Assembly (NCBI RefSeq): GCF_019397265.1
Contig: NZ_CP068985.1
Coordinates: 2,708,501 to 2,772,500, forward strand
Direction of reading: 5' to 3'
Length of the DNA: 64,000 nt
Origin: Nonomuraea coxensis DSM 45129
GTDB taxonomy: Bacteria > Actinomycetota > Actinomycetes > Streptosporangiales > Streptosporangiaceae
The notes below the pieces were generated by a model, which had not been told where the DNA came from, ran no database searches, and was given only the letters and a program-made list of their open reading frames with translations. A program made the translations under genes and the position numbers. Of this stretch, positions 27,544 to 36,294 are shown one piece after another. Within the stretch, counting starts at the first letter, position 1; each line of letters begins with the position of its first letter.

Positions 27544-28689
27544 TCACCGGTCCGCGAGCTGGACGAGCGTCTCCAGCTCGCGGGCCACGGCGGCGGGCGA
27601 GGGCCGCGCGGCCAGCTCGGCGCGCAGCCCGTCCGCCGCCGCCCCGCACGCCAGCACGTCCGGCAGCGCGGCCGCGATCACCTCGGGGTCGCCGGTCCCG
27701 GCCGGGAGCGCGACCCCCGCCCCCGCCCCCGCCACGGCGGCGGAATGCCGTACGTGGTCGGGCAGGCACGGAATGAGCAGCAGGGGAAGCCCCTGGGCCA
27801 ACGCGGTCAGGACGGTCCCGGCGCCCCCGTGGCAGACGACCGCCGCGCAGCGGGGGAGCAGCAGATGCAGCGGGGCCGACTCGACGACGTACGCGTCCGG
27901 CGGCAGCTCGCCGAGGAGCGACCGCTGCTCGGCCGTGACCGCCAGGACCACCCGGGCCCGGCCGGCGAGCGCGCGGGCCACCCGCCCGGCCAGGAAGAGC
28001 CGCTTGTCCACCCGCGCCGGGGTGGTGCCCCACGTGACGCACACCCGCGGAAGACCGGAGCCCTCACCGCCGGGGAGCGGGCGCGGGAGCCGGCCGGGGC
28101 CGTTGAAGGGCACGTAACGCAGCGGGATCCGGCGGGAGGGAGCCGGCGCCTGCAGACCGGACGGCCAGGGATCCACGGTCGCCGCCCCCGCCAGGTCCAC
28201 CCCGGGCAGACCCAGCCGGTCGCACAGCGGTCCCAGCGCCTGGTGCAGGAAGGGGCCCGCGTTCCCGAGGAGGTCGGTGCCGAAAAGGTGCCGTACGTGC
28301 GGGACGCCCAGCGCCGCGGCGGCCACCGGCCCCGCCAGGCACGTCGGCTCCGAGACGATCAGATCGGCCCGCCAGCCGCGCCCCAGGGCGACCAGCTCGG
28401 GCGCCATCGCCTCGGCGATCGCCGCGAACAGTCCCACCACCCGCGGCCCGCCCCGCGCGCCCTTCCCGGGAGGAGCGGACGGGGGAAAGGCGATGGCGTG
28501 AAAGGCGGCGAGCGCGTCCACGTCGCGCCCGACGGCCGCGGCCGGCAGCCCCGTGTGCCGGACGGTCTCCAGCAGCTCCGGCTGGGTCGCGACGAGCACC
28601 TCGTGCCCGGCCGCGCGCAGCGCCCACGCGAGGGGAACCATCGCGTACAGGTGTGACGGCCAGGCCCAGGTCGTGAAGATCACCCGCAT
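27544..28689 (-). CDS. GT-B glycosyltransferase (macrolide/aureolic-type family)
   Basis: A 381-residue glycosyltransferase of family 1. The N-terminal MRVIFTTWAWPSHLYAMVPLA and the C-terminal nucleotide-sugar segment CHGGAGTVLTALAQGLP are typical of antibiotic glycosyltransferases. It probably attaches a deoxysugar to the aglycone; no sugar-biosynthesis genes are in the window. No ribosome site precedes the ATG at 28689. Instead a SARP-type repeat pair and a -10-like hexamer end 6 bases before it, pointing to a leaderless mRNA. The P450-like gene at 29206-29807 has the same arrangement and may encode an activator partner. Confidence 0.88.
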   Translation of the reverse strand: MRVIFTTWAWPSHLYAMVPLAWALRAAGHEVLVATQPELLETVRHTGLPAAAVGRDVDALAAFHAIAFPPSAPPGKGARGGPRVVGLFAAIAEAMAPELVALGRGWRADLIVSEPTCLAGPVAAAALGVPHVRHLFGTDLLGNAGPFLHQALGPLCDRLGLPGVDLAGAATVDPWPSGLQAPAPSRRIPLRYVPFNGPGRLPRPLPGGEGSGLPRVCVTWGTTPARVDKRLFLAGRVARALAGRARVVLAVTAEQRSLLGELPPDAYVVESAPLHLLLPRCAAVVCHGGAGTVLTALAQGLPLLLIPCLPDHVRHSAAVAGAGAGVALPAGTGDPEVIAAALPDVLACGAAADGLRAELAARPSPAAVARELETLVQLADR

Positions 28690-28695
28690 GGGGGC

Positions 28696-28727
28696 ATCCC
28701 ACCACGTGCCGCTCCAGCGCCGCTCGA
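28696..28727 (-). promoter_or_regulatory. SARP-type promoter of the glycosyltransferase gene
   Basis: Minus strand: TCGAGCG (28727-28721) and TGGAGCG (28716-28710), 11 bp apart; 8 bases later TGGGAT (28701-28696), then 6 bases to the ATG at 28689. This is the best-matched repeat pair in the window. Confidence 0.6.
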
Positions 28728-28868
28728 GCCTGAGGGGAGGCCCCGCCTGACCAGCCATCCCGCCCGCCCGGCGGCCGAGGCGCCCACGGGCCGGCCCGCA
28801 CCGGGCATGAACCGGGCGGGCCTTCACCCGGCGCGCGGACCTTCGGCGGGTGTCGGCCGCACTCGCGC

Positions 28869-28900
28869 TCGACCGGCGCTTGAGCGGGCCGGTGGACACT
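28869..28900 (+). promoter_or_regulatory. SARP-type promoter of the DUF6059-like gene
   Basis: TCGACCG (28869-28875) and TTGAGCG (28880-28886), 11 bp apart; 8 bases later GACACT (28895-28900), then 8 bases to the ATG at 28909. Confidence 0.55.
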
Positions 28901-28908
28901 GCGCGCGG

Positions 28909-29187
28909 ATGGAGGTGATGTCCGTGCCTGAAGACCCGCTGCGCCAGGCCCGCCGGGTGCTGCGCCGCCTCGCCGGCGGCCTGTGGCAGGGGATGATCCA
29001 CTACGGCCTCTTCGCCGCGATGGGCCCCGCGCCGCTGATCGAGGAGCCCGCCCCCGGAGCCGGACAGCCCTCCGGCGACCCCGCGCCCCGGCCCGCCACG
29101 CCACCCGGACATCCCGAACGGGTGCTGCCCGACGTGCCGCCGACCGGCGTGGAGGAACGCCTGTGGCGCCAGCTCGGACACCCCTGA
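28909..29187 (+). CDS. DUF6059-like small protein
   Basis: Small actinomycete protein of unknown function, 92 residues from this start. The pattern RRVLRRLAGGLWQGMIHYGLF, a Pro-rich middle, then GHPERVLPDVPPTGVEERLWRQL resembles the DUF6059 family often seen in NRPS/PKS clusters. ATG 28909 is 8 bases behind a -10-like hexamer and could be leaderless. GTG 28924 has GGAGG (28911-28915) 8 bases ahead and would give 87 residues; either is possible. It lies between the oppositely oriented glycosyltransferase and P450-like genes. Confidence 0.65.
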   Translation: MEVMSVPEDPLRQARRVLRRLAGGLWQGMIHYGLFAAMGPAPLIEEPAPGAGQPSGDPAPRPATPPGHPERVLPDVPPTGVEERLWRQLGHP

Positions 29188-29205
29188 ACTCCGCGGTCGG
29201 CCGGA

Positions 29206-29807
29206 TCAGCGTCCCGTCCCGGTACGGGCCCAGGCACGCACCGCGGCGGCCGCCACCATCCGCTCGAACGCGCCCCCGGCCCGCTCACCCCGCCCGGCCC
29301 GCTCACCCCGCCCGGCCGGGCCGGCTCGCCCGGCTCGGAAGGCGTCCGGGGGCCGGCCCGCAGCGCGGCGGAGATCTCCGCGCGCGCCAGGACGTACGAC
29401 GCCGTGAGAGCGGCCCGCCCGAGCCCGAGCACCTGCGTCTCGGGCAACTCCGCCCGCAGCAGATCGCTGATGAGGTCGTCCCCGGGCCGGCAGCTCCTGA
29501 CCTCGACCAGCTCGGCGAGATAACCCTCGATCAGCTCACCCGCCCCCGGGTGCGCCTCCAGGCGAGCCGTCGCGTCGTCGAGCCAGCCGGCGAGCGCGTC
29601 CCGGTCGTGTTCCGGCACCCCCAGGAGCTCGCCGGCCGCCCTCGCCGCCAGCAGCCGCGCCAGCTCGGCCGGGGAGACGGCCTCCTCCTGGGAGGCCAGT
29701 TCCTCGGCCATCCGCTCGACGCGCGGACGCAGCGCCTCGACCCGTTCGTGACCAGGCACGACGACAGGCGCTCCCGGCGCGGACGCTTCGACAGGGTCCT
29801 TCCTCAT
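29206..29807 (-). CDS. Short haem-less cytochrome P450-like protein, 3' end frame-shifted
   Basis: About 200 residues aligning with the middle of a P450 (C to I helices): RVEALRPRVERMAEEL, then AAGELLGVPEHDRDALAGW, then CRPGDDLISDLL. The K-helix ExxR and the haem cysteine are absent. Catalytically dead P450 homologues (DesVIII, EryCII) are activators of macrolide-type glycosyltransferases, and one such transferase is 0.5 kb away. The opening frame stays open to 29001, antisense through the DUF6059-like gene. A frame change near the G-run at 29347-29352 would instead give an Arg/Ala-rich C-terminus ending at 29206, which has better codon bias. The ATG at 29807 has no ribosome site and lies 6 bases after a -10-like hexamer. 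Confidence 0.55.
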
Positions 29808-29813
29808 ACGCGC

Positions 29814-29845
29814 AGGCTGCCTCGTCACGCTTGAGGATCGCTCGA
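29814..29845 (-). promoter_or_regulatory. SARP-type promoter of the P450-like gene
   Basis: Minus strand: TCGAGCG (29845-29839) and TCAAGCG (29834-29828), 11 bp apart; 8 bases later CAGCCT (29819-29814), then 6 bases to the ATG at 29807. The geometry is identical to the glycosyltransferase promoter. Confidence 0.55.
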
Positions 29846-29866
29846 CCTCCGGAAGCGGCCTCCGGG

Positions 29867-30610
29867 TCAGCGCCCTTCGGGGAGCCGTTCGAAGACGAGC
29901 TGGGGCCGGCGCACCGCGCGCACCCCGTACACCTGGGAGATCAGATCGGGCGTGAGGACCTGGCCGGGCGGGCCGCCTGCGACGACGCGGCCGGCGTTCA
30001 TGACGTAGAGGCGGTCGCAGAAGGCGGCGGCCTGGTTGAGGTCGTGCAGCACGGCCAGGGTGGCGATCCCCAGCTCGCGGATCAGGTGCAGGAGTTCGAG
30101 CTGGTGGCGGATGTCGAGGTGGCTGGTGGGCTCGTCGAGCAGGAGCAGGCGCGTCTCCTGGGCGAGGGCGCGGGCGAGCAGGACCCGTTGCTTCTCGCCG
30201 CCGGACAGGGTGGCGAAGATCCGGCCGGCGGCGCCGGTCAGGCCGACCCGGTCCAGCGCGCGGGCGCACACGGCCGCGTCGGCGGCGGCGTCCGCCCGGT
30301 ACGGGGTGCGCCCCATGGCGACGATCTCCGCCACCGTGAAGTCCAGGTCGGCCGGGATCTCCTGGGCGAGTACGGCGGTGCGCCGCGCGGCCTCGCGGGC
30401 CGGCAGCCGGTGCACGTCGTCACCGTCCACCGCGATGAGCCCGGCGGACGGGCGCAGAGCCCGGTAGACGGCGCGGAGCAGGGTGGACTTGCCGCAGCCG
30501 TTCGGCCCGACCAGGCCGACGAGCTCGCCGTCGGCCACCCGCAGGCCGGCGTCGCGCACGATCGGGTGACCGTCCGGCGTGACGGCCACCCCTCGCAGGT
30601 CGAGCCTCAT
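29867..30610 (-). CDS. ABC transporter ATP-binding protein (iron-siderophore type)
   Basis: FecE/FepC-like ATPase, 247 residues, powering import of an iron-siderophore or corrinoid-like ligand. Walker A is GPNGCGKST, the signature LSGGEKQR, Walker B LLLLDEPTSHLD, and the switch His is in VLHDLNQA. The ATG at 30610 overlaps the permease stop (ATGA). It is the last gene of a three-gene operon: binding protein, permease, ATPase. Confidence 0.93.
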   Translation of the reverse strand: MRLDLRGVAVTPDGHPIVRDAGLRVADGELVGLVGPNGCGKSTLLRAVYRALRPSAGLIAVDGDDVHRLPAREAARRTAVLAQEIPADLDFTVAEIVAMGRTPYRADAAADAAVCARALDRVGLTGAAGRIFATLSGGEKQRVLLARALAQETRLLLLDEPTSHLDIRHQLELLHLIRELGIATLAVLHDLNQAAAFCDRLYVMNAGRVVAGGPPGQVLTPDLISQVYGVRAVRRPQLVFERLPEGR

Positions 30611-31704
30611 CCGACGGTCACCGCCCGCTCCACGGCGCGGCGGCGCAGCAGCCACAGGAAGAACGGCACGCCGAACAGCGCGGTGACGATGCTGAGCGCC
30701 AGCTCCTGCGGCGCGTGGACGGTCCGCGCCGCCACGTCCACGAGCTGCAGGAACACGGCGCCGAGCAGGGCCGCCACCGGCAGCACCCGGCGGTGGTCGG
30801 CCCCGACGAGCAGACGCGCGGCGTGCGGCACGATCAGGCCGACGAACGCGATCGCGCCGCTGGTGGCCACCAGCACGCCGACCAGCAGCGAGGTCAGCAC
30901 GAACAGGGTCAGGCGGAAACGGCTGACGTTCACGCCGAGCGAGACGGCCGTCTCCTCCCCGGCGGCCAGCGCGTTCAGCGGACGGTGCTGGGTCAGCAGG
31001 TACGCCACCCCGGCGGCGAGCACGACGGCGGGCAGCGGCAGCAGGTGCCAGCGGGCCCCGCCGAGGCTGCCCATCAGCCAGAAGAGCACCTGCTGGGCGG
31101 CCCGCCCGCTCTGCGCCAGTTGCAGCACGAAGCTGTAGGCGGCCTGGAACAGGTACGCCAGCGCCACCCCCGCCAGCACCAGCCGCGACGGCGTGAGCCG
31201 CCCGGCCCGCTGCGCCAGCGCGTACACGAGCCCGAGCGCCAGCAGCGACCCCGCGAAGGCGGCGGCCGACAACGACAGCCCGCCCAGCGCCGAGGCCCCC
31301 AGGATCAGCACGAGCACGGCCCCGAACGACGCCCCCGAGGAGACGCCGAGCAGGAACGGGTCGGCGAGCGGGTTGCGCACCAGCGCCTGCAGCACCGCGC
31401 CGACCACCGCCAGCCCGGCCCCGACCAGCAGCGCCAGCAGCGCGCGCGGCAGCCGGAACTCCCAGACGATCTGCTCCTGGACCGGCGTCCAGGTACGCGG
31501 CACCACGCCGGGGACCAGCCGGTCGGCCACGATGCCCCACGCCTGGGGCAGGGCGACGGGCACCGCGCCGATGCTCACCGCGAGCCAGGTCGAGGCGACG
31601 GCGGCGACGGCGAGCGCGACGAGGAGCAGGACGAACCGGCGGGCGCGGCGGTCACGGGGGACGGGCCAGGCCGGCGCGGGCCCGCGCTGGATGACGCCGG
31701 TCAC
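30607..31704 (-). CDS. FecCD-family iron-siderophore permease
   Basis: Membrane permease of 365 residues with about nine to ten hydrophobic segments. FecCD features are FRLPRALLALLVGAGLA near the first third and GAIAFVGLIVPHAARLLVG in the C-terminal half. It forms the channel for the binding protein encoded upstream. The GTG at 31704 overlaps the stop of the binding-protein gene (GTGA). Only one permease gene is present, so it would form a homodimer. Confidence 0.93.
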   Translation of the reverse strand: MTGVIQRGPAPAWPVPRDRRARRFVLLLVALAVAAVASTWLAVSIGAVPVALPQAWGIVADRLVPGVVPRTWTPVQEQIVWEFRLPRALLALLVGAGLAVVGAVLQALVRNPLADPFLLGVSSGASFGAVLVLILGASALGGLSLSAAAFAGSLLALGLVYALAQRAGRLTPSRLVLAGVALAYLFQAAYSFVLQLAQSGRAAQQVLFWLMGSLGGARWHLLPLPAVVLAAGVAYLLTQHRPLNALAAGEETAVSLGVNVSRFRLTLFVLTSLLVGVLVATSGAIAFVGLIVPHAARLLVGADHRRVLPVAALLGAVFLQLVDVAARTVHAPQELALSIVTALFGVPFFLWLLRRRAVERAVTVG

Positions 31705-32717
31705 TGCTGGAAGGCGTCCGGGTGCAGGAACCGGGCGAGGTCGGTGACGGCCAGGAGGTTGCGGTAGCCGGGGTGCTGGGCCGCCACGGGCAGCGCGAGG
31801 TAACGCTTGTCCTTGGCGGCGGGGCTGTTCCTGGCGATGGCGAACGCCTCCTCGGCCTTGGCCGCCGAGCTCGGCGTGTCCTCGCCGCGCAGCGTGGCGT
31901 AGTCGCTGACGATCAGCGCCTCCGGCTGGGCCGCGCTGATCTCCTCGGCGCTCACCTCGGTGTAGTCGGCCTTGACTCCGGCCAGCACGTTCACGCCGCC
32001 CGCCAGGGTGATCATCTGGTTGGTGACGCCGGCGCCGCCGTAGGCGTTGACCGGGCCCCTGCCGCCGTCGGTGGCGAGCACCTTGACCGGCGTACGGTCC
32101 TCGACCCGCGCCCTGACGTCGGCGAGCCGCCCCCGCAACTCGGTGACCAACTTCTCCGCCCGCTCGGGAACGCCGAAGATCCGGCCGAGGTCGCGCAGGT
32201 CGGTGAACGTGTCGTCGAGGGTGAACCGCAGCACCTCTTCAGGGCTGCACCAGCCGCCCAGGATGAAGACCGGGGATCCGGCCGCGTCCAGCTCCTCCAC
32301 GGTGGCGTAGCCGCCGGCGGCGTCGAAGCTCGCCATCGCGTTGTCCAGGACGAAGTCCGCGCCCTGGGCGAGCATGACCTCCTTCTGCGGCAGCATGATC
32401 GTCTCGCTGAGCTGGGGGATCTGGTCGTACTGCTCCTTCTGTCCCGGCAGGAACGCGCTCTCGCCGAAGAACGTGCGCCCGGCGATCCGGTCGCCCAGGC
32501 CGAGGGCGAGCAGGGTCTCCAGGGCGGGGTGGTAACCGGTCACCACCTTGGACGGCGGCCGGTCGAAGGTCAGATCGCGCCCGCAGTTCTCCACCGTCAC
32601 GGGGAACCCGGCCGGCGCCGCCGTCCGCCCGGTCTCCTTCGCGGTCTCCTGGGCGGCCGGCGTCTGCCCGCAGGCGGTCAGTGTCAGAGCCGTCGCGAGG
32701 ACGAGCAGCCTTCTCAT
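31701..32717 (-). CDS. Iron-siderophore-type substrate-binding lipoprotein
   Basis: A 338-residue periplasmic-binding-protein-like lipoprotein. The N-terminal signal ends in a lipobox (LTACG), anchoring Cys16 to the membrane. The mature part has the FecB/BtuF form, with KVVTGYHPALETLLALGLGDRIAG in the N-lobe. It probably captures a ferric siderophore. CGGAG precedes the ATG. Upstream DNA (32718-32865) holds a direct repeat that may be an operator. Confidence 0.9.
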   Translation of the reverse strand: MRRLLVLATALTLTACGQTPAAQETAKETGRTAAPAGFPVTVENCGRDLTFDRPPSKVVTGYHPALETLLALGLGDRIAGRTFFGESAFLPGQKEQYDQIPQLSETIMLPQKEVMLAQGADFVLDNAMASFDAAGGYATVEELDAAGSPVFILGGWCSPEEVLRFTLDDTFTDLRDLGRIFGVPERAEKLVTELRGRLADVRARVEDRTPVKVLATDGGRGPVNAYGGAGVTNQMITLAGGVNVLAGVKADYTEVSAEEISAAQPEALIVSDYATLRGEDTPSSAAKAEEAFAIARNSPAAKDKRYLALPVAAQHPGYRNLLAVTDLARFLHPDAFQQ

Positions 32718-32775
32718 GGTGGTCTCCGGAGGCGCGCGGTCGGTCAATGGTGCTACGAGACCACATTCTGCTCAT

Positions 32776-32802
32776 AACTCGCAATTGCCAGCAACTCGCA
32801 AT
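32776..32802. promoter_or_regulatory. Direct repeat upstream of the siderophore-uptake operon
   Basis: AACTCGCAAT occurs twice (32776-32785 and 32793-32802), 17 bp apart, with the palindrome GCAATTGC (32781-32788) across the first copy. This is the only AT-rich patch in the gap and is a plausible promoter/operator. It does not resemble the DtxR/IdeR iron box. Confidence 0.35.
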
Positions 32803-32865
32803 AAGCTGCGCGCCAGGAGGGCGGCCATCGTCCATGGCGACGAGGTGGCCGCGCTCCGCGCGGCA

Positions 32866-33996
32866 CTACAGGAGGCGTTCGCGCCGGGCGTTCGCCACCT
32901 GCCGGACCTCCGCGAAGAACGAGGCGGTGCGGCGCTCCTGCCACTCCTCCTCGTCGGGAACGTCCGTCTCGTCGCGTTCCGTCGCGTGCTCGGCATACAG
33001 CAGCCAGCAGCCGCGGATCCCGCTGAGCAGGTCCTCCAGGAGGTCGAGGGCCGGGCGGGCGGGGTCCAGAGGGGTGAGCCGCAGGCCGAGGGCGTCCAGG
33101 CGCGGCGGCTCGGGCTGGTCCTCGCGCCACTGGGCGATCAGCCGTTCGGCGGCGCTGATCCGCTGCTGGAGCTGCGTGACGTCGGGGATCTCGCCTTCGG
33201 CGACCCGCAGGGCGTCGCGGATCAGGGACATCACCGCCTGGCGGGGGGAGGCGCCTTCGGCCATCAGCTCCAGGACGAGGGTCGGCGTCTCGTGGGGGAG
33301 AGCCTCGATGGTGTCGGCCTCGACCACGATCTGCGCGGCCGGCAGCCCGGCGTACTCGGCGGTGACGGTGGCCGCCGCGTCCAGCCAGTGCGCGGCGGCC
33401 ACGGCGGCGGCGGCCGGGTCGATCTCCGTGAAGAGCGTCTCAGGGCCGAACGGGTCGTCACGCAGCAGGTTGTTCGCCTGGGCCACCTGGACGGGGGAGG
33501 CGTCCTCGCGGGTGAGGGCGACCGCCTGCCGGGCGCGATCGGCCAGGTTGCCCAGCTCGGCCTGCTCGATGGCGGCCAGCTCGGCGGCGACGTCGATGGT
33601 GACGCGAGTGGTCAGCTCGGCGGCGCCGAGCGCGTGCAGGGCCCGGCCCACCCGGTGGGCGGCCTCCTCCACCCGTACGCCGGACCGGGCCAGGTAGCCG
33701 TCCGAGGGCAGGTTCGGGCTGGTCAGGGCGGTGAGAACGACGGCGAAGGCGTCGCGTTCCGCCTGCCGCCGCTCGCCTTCCGAGCCGGGCTCCTGACCGG
33801 CGGCGGCGCTGGCCGGATGGGTGTAGCAGCGCCAGCAGGACTCGGAGAGCCGGGTCAGCGCCTTGGCCAGGGCGAGGGCGTCGTGACTGGAGATCCCGGC
33901 GGGAAGATCGGCTACGACCGCCGCGGTGTCCCCCAGCCCGGTGTTCCAGGAGGCGATGAGGGCGTTGCGGCTGCGATCGACGGCGTACCGGGTCAA
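32866..33996 (-). CDS. Hypothetical soluble protein, about 376 residues
   Basis: I do not recognise a family. The protein is acidic, helical and soluble by composition, with no signal peptide or membrane segment. Notable are a Trp/Cys pair (ESCWRCYTH) near residue 55, long Ala/Glu-rich helices, and an acidic C-terminal region (ERDETDVPDEEEWQERR). I use the TTG at 33996 because AGGAG lies 7 bases upstream; a later start is possible. It stands alone between the siderophore operon and a divergent methyltransferase gene. Confidence 0.6.
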   Translation of the reverse strand: MTRYAVDRSRNALIASWNTGLGDTAAVVADLPAGISSHDALALAKALTRLSESCWRCYTHPASAAAGQEPGSEGERRQAERDAFAVVLTALTSPNLPSDGYLARSGVRVEEAAHRVGRALHALGAAELTTRVTIDVAAELAAIEQAELGNLADRARQAVALTREDASPVQVAQANNLLRDDPFGPETLFTEIDPAAAAVAAAHWLDAAATVTAEYAGLPAAQIVVEADTIEALPHETPTLVLELMAEGASPRQAVMSLIRDALRVAEGEIPDVTQLQQRISAAERLIAQWREDQPEPPRLDALGLRLTPLDPARPALDLLEDLLSGIRGCWLLYAEHATERDETDVPDEEEWQERRTASFFAEVRQVANARRERLL

Positions 33997-34154
33997 GAGG
34001 GCTCCTCGCAGGTGAACGGGGACGACGCTGGGACACGCTCAGCATGGAGCATCGCCACCCACCCGGGTGCCGAATCCGCCCGGCCTCCACCCGCGCCTCC
34101 CCGCCCCGCGCGGGCGCGGGCCGTCGGCTCGGGCCTCGGGTAGGGTGGCCCGTC

Positions 34155-34793
34155 ATGACCGGACGCCCCTCCCACCTCACCGCCACCGCCACCGCCTACG
34201 ACGCCGTCGCCGCCCTCTACGCCGAGCTCTCCCAGAACGCGCTCGACGACCAGCCGCTGGACCGCGCGGCGCTGGAGGTGTTCGCCGAGGTGGTGCGGAC
34301 CACCGGAGGCGGGCCGGTCGCCGAGCTGGGCTGCGGCCCCGGATACGTGACGGCGTACCTGCGGAAGCTGGGACTGGACGCCTCCGGCCTCGACCTGTCG
34401 CCGGCGATGATCGAGATCGCTCGCGCGACGTACCCGGAGCTGCGCTTCGAGGTCGGTTCGATGGACGCCCTGGACCTGGCCGACGGAGGGCTGCGGGGCA
34501 TCGTGTCCTGGTACTCCGTCATCCACGTGCCGCCGGGGGAACTGCCGGCGTACCTGGAGGAGTTCGGCCGGGTCCTGGCCCCGGGCGGGCATCTGCTGCT
34601 CGGCTTCTTCGAGTCAGAAGGAGGGCCGGTGACGCCCTTCGACCACAAGGTGACGACGGCGTACCGGTGGCCGATCGACGAACTGGCCACGCTGACCCGC
34701 GCCGCCGGCTTCGCCGAGGTCGGCCGGGTGCTGCGCGAGCCGCACGAGGGGGAACGCTTCCGCCAGGGCCGCCTGCTGATGCGCCGCCAGTAG
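34155..34793 (+). CDS. Class I SAM-dependent methyltransferase
   Basis: A 212-residue methyltransferase (UbiE/methyltransf_11-like): YDAVAALYAEL at the N-terminus, SAM loop AELGCGPGYVT near 56, acidic loop GLDLSPAMIEIA, and the post-II motif LAPGGHLLLGFF. The substrate is unknown. It is monocistronic by position, facing the MocR gene. The ribosome site is weak (AGGGTGG). Confidence 0.85.
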   Translation: MTGRPSHLTATATAYDAVAALYAELSQNALDDQPLDRAALEVFAEVVRTTGGGPVAELGCGPGYVTAYLRKLGLDASGLDLSPAMIEIARATYPELRFEVGSMDALDLADGGLRGIVSWYSVIHVPPGELPAYLEEFGRVLAPGGHLLLGFFESEGGPVTPFDHKVTTAYRWPIDELATLTRAAGFAEVGRVLREPHEGERFRQGRLLMRRQ

Positions 34794-34872
34794 ATCCCCG
34801 CCCGCCTTGGCCCCCGTCCCGTGCGGTGTTCCCGGCTGGGCGTGCCGCCGATCACCGTGCGGGAGGGATCAC

Positions 34873-36231
34873 TCAGTCGGCCAGGATGTCGTCCGGTGTG
34901 GACCTGGCGAGGTCGGCGAGGACGGCGAGGGCCCGGGAGAGGGTTTCCGGCGGGGGCGAGGCGAGGCCGAGGCGGACGGCGTTCGGGGCGCTGTTGCGCC
35001 CGACGGCGAACGCGGCTCCGGGGGTGACCGCGATGCCGTGCCGGGCGGCGGCGGCCACGAACGTGTCCGCCCGCCACGGTGACGGCAGCTCCCACCAGCA
35101 GTAATAGGAGCACAGGTCGCTGCGTACGGCGAAGTCGCCGAGGTGGGTCGCGGCGATCTCCTGACGCAGGGCCGCGTCCCGCCGTTTGTCGCGGGCCACC
35201 GACCGCGCGGTGTCGTCGCTCAGCCACCGGGTGGCCGCCTCCAGCGCGAACCGCATCGGCGTCGACCCGCCCGAGCGCAGCGCCGTCGCCATGGACGCGA
35301 CGGCGGCGACCGGCAGGACCGCGAAGCCGAGCGACAGGCCGGGCGCGAGCCGCTTGGACAGGCTGTCGACGAGGATCGTGTGCTCGGGCGCGTACGCGGC
35401 CAGGGGCGGCAGGTCGTCGCCGAGGAACGACCAGATCGCGTCCTCGATCGCGGGCAGGTCAAGGCGGGCGAGTACGCTCGCCAGCTCGGCCCTGCGCTCC
35501 TCGGGCATGCTGATCGACAGCGGGTTGTGCATGGTCGGCTGGACGTAGACGGCCTTGAGCGGGACCTTGCGGGCGGCGTTCGCGAGGTCCGCGGGATCCA
35601 GGCCGGCCGCGTCGGTCCGCAGCGGGACGAGCGTGACGCCGGCTCGGGCCGCGATGCCCTTGAGCACCGGGTACGTGAGCTCCTCCACCCCGAGGCGCCC
35701 GCCGGGAGGGACGAGCGCGGAGAGGGCCGCCGCGATCGCCTGACGGCCGTTGCCCGCGAACAGCAGCCGCTCGGGAGCCGGCCGCCACCGCCCTCGCGCG
35801 AGCAGGTCGGCGACCACGCCGCGGGCCGCCGGGGTGCCCGCCGCGCCGACCGGCCGCATGGCGGACTCCAGCACGTCGGGGCGCAGCAGCGGGCTGATGC
35901 CGTCGGCGAGCAGCTTCGCCTGCCCGGGCACGACGGGATAGTTGAGCTCCAGGTCGATCCGGCTGCCGGCGGGCTCGGCCAGGGCCGGCCCCGGCCGCGG
36001 GTCGGCGGCCCGGACGAACGTGCCCCGGCCCACTTCGCCCACGGTCAGGCCCCGGCGGGTCAGCTCCTGGTAGACGCGGGCGGCGGTGGAGTTGGCGATG
36101 CCGTGCCGGCGCGCGAATGTCCGCTGGGGCGGCAGCCGGTCGCCCGGCCGCAGGCGCCCCGCCGCGATCTCCCCAGCGATCAGGTCGGCGACCGCTCTGA
36201 AGTCCTCCACATCGACTCCCGCCCCAATCAC
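34873..36231 (-). CDS. MocR/PdxR-type GntR regulator with aminotransferase domain
   Basis: A 452-residue regulator with an N-terminal GntR winged helix (residues 8-75, LPPQRTFARRHGIANSTAARVY) fused to a fold-type I aminotransferase-like domain. The PLP lysine segment is LVDSLSKRLAPGLSLG. Such proteins sense PLP or an amino compound and control a neighbouring gene. Here that is the divergent LysE exporter, 63 bases away. The GTG at 36231 is used. Confidence 0.9.
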   Translation of the reverse strand: MIGAGVDVEDFRAVADLIAGEIAAGRLRPGDRLPPQRTFARRHGIANSTAARVYQELTRRGLTVGEVGRGTFVRAADPRPGPALAEPAGSRIDLELNYPVVPGQAKLLADGISPLLRPDVLESAMRPVGAAGTPAARGVVADLLARGRWRPAPERLLFAGNGRQAIAAALSALVPPGGRLGVEELTYPVLKGIAARAGVTLVPLRTDAAGLDPADLANAARKVPLKAVYVQPTMHNPLSISMPEERRAELASVLARLDLPAIEDAIWSFLGDDLPPLAAYAPEHTILVDSLSKRLAPGLSLGFAVLPVAAVASMATALRSGGSTPMRFALEAATRWLSDDTARSVARDKRRDAALRQEIAATHLGDFAVRSDLCSYYCWWELPSPWRADTFVAAAARHGIAVTPGAAFAVGRNSAPNAVRLGLASPPPETLSRALAVLADLARSTPDDILAD

Positions 36232-36294
36232 TTCATTGCTCCGACTTCAATTCACCATATTGTACCGAGATCGTGGTGTCGATAGCTTCGTTCC
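36232..36294. promoter_or_regulatory. Divergent MocR/LysE promoter region
   Basis: An AT-rich 63-base gap. On the minus strand TTGAAGT and ATGAAGTG form near-direct repeats and ATTG-like steps recur, as expected for MocR sites. Exact boxes cannot be assigned. Confidence 0.4.

Noticed and set aside
29001..29205. Extension of the P450-like frame through the DUF6059-like gene
   Set aside because: The translation here is Trp/Pro/Arg-rich and antisense to a plausible gene. Another frame gives a better C-terminus ending at 29206, so the extension is treated as spurious.
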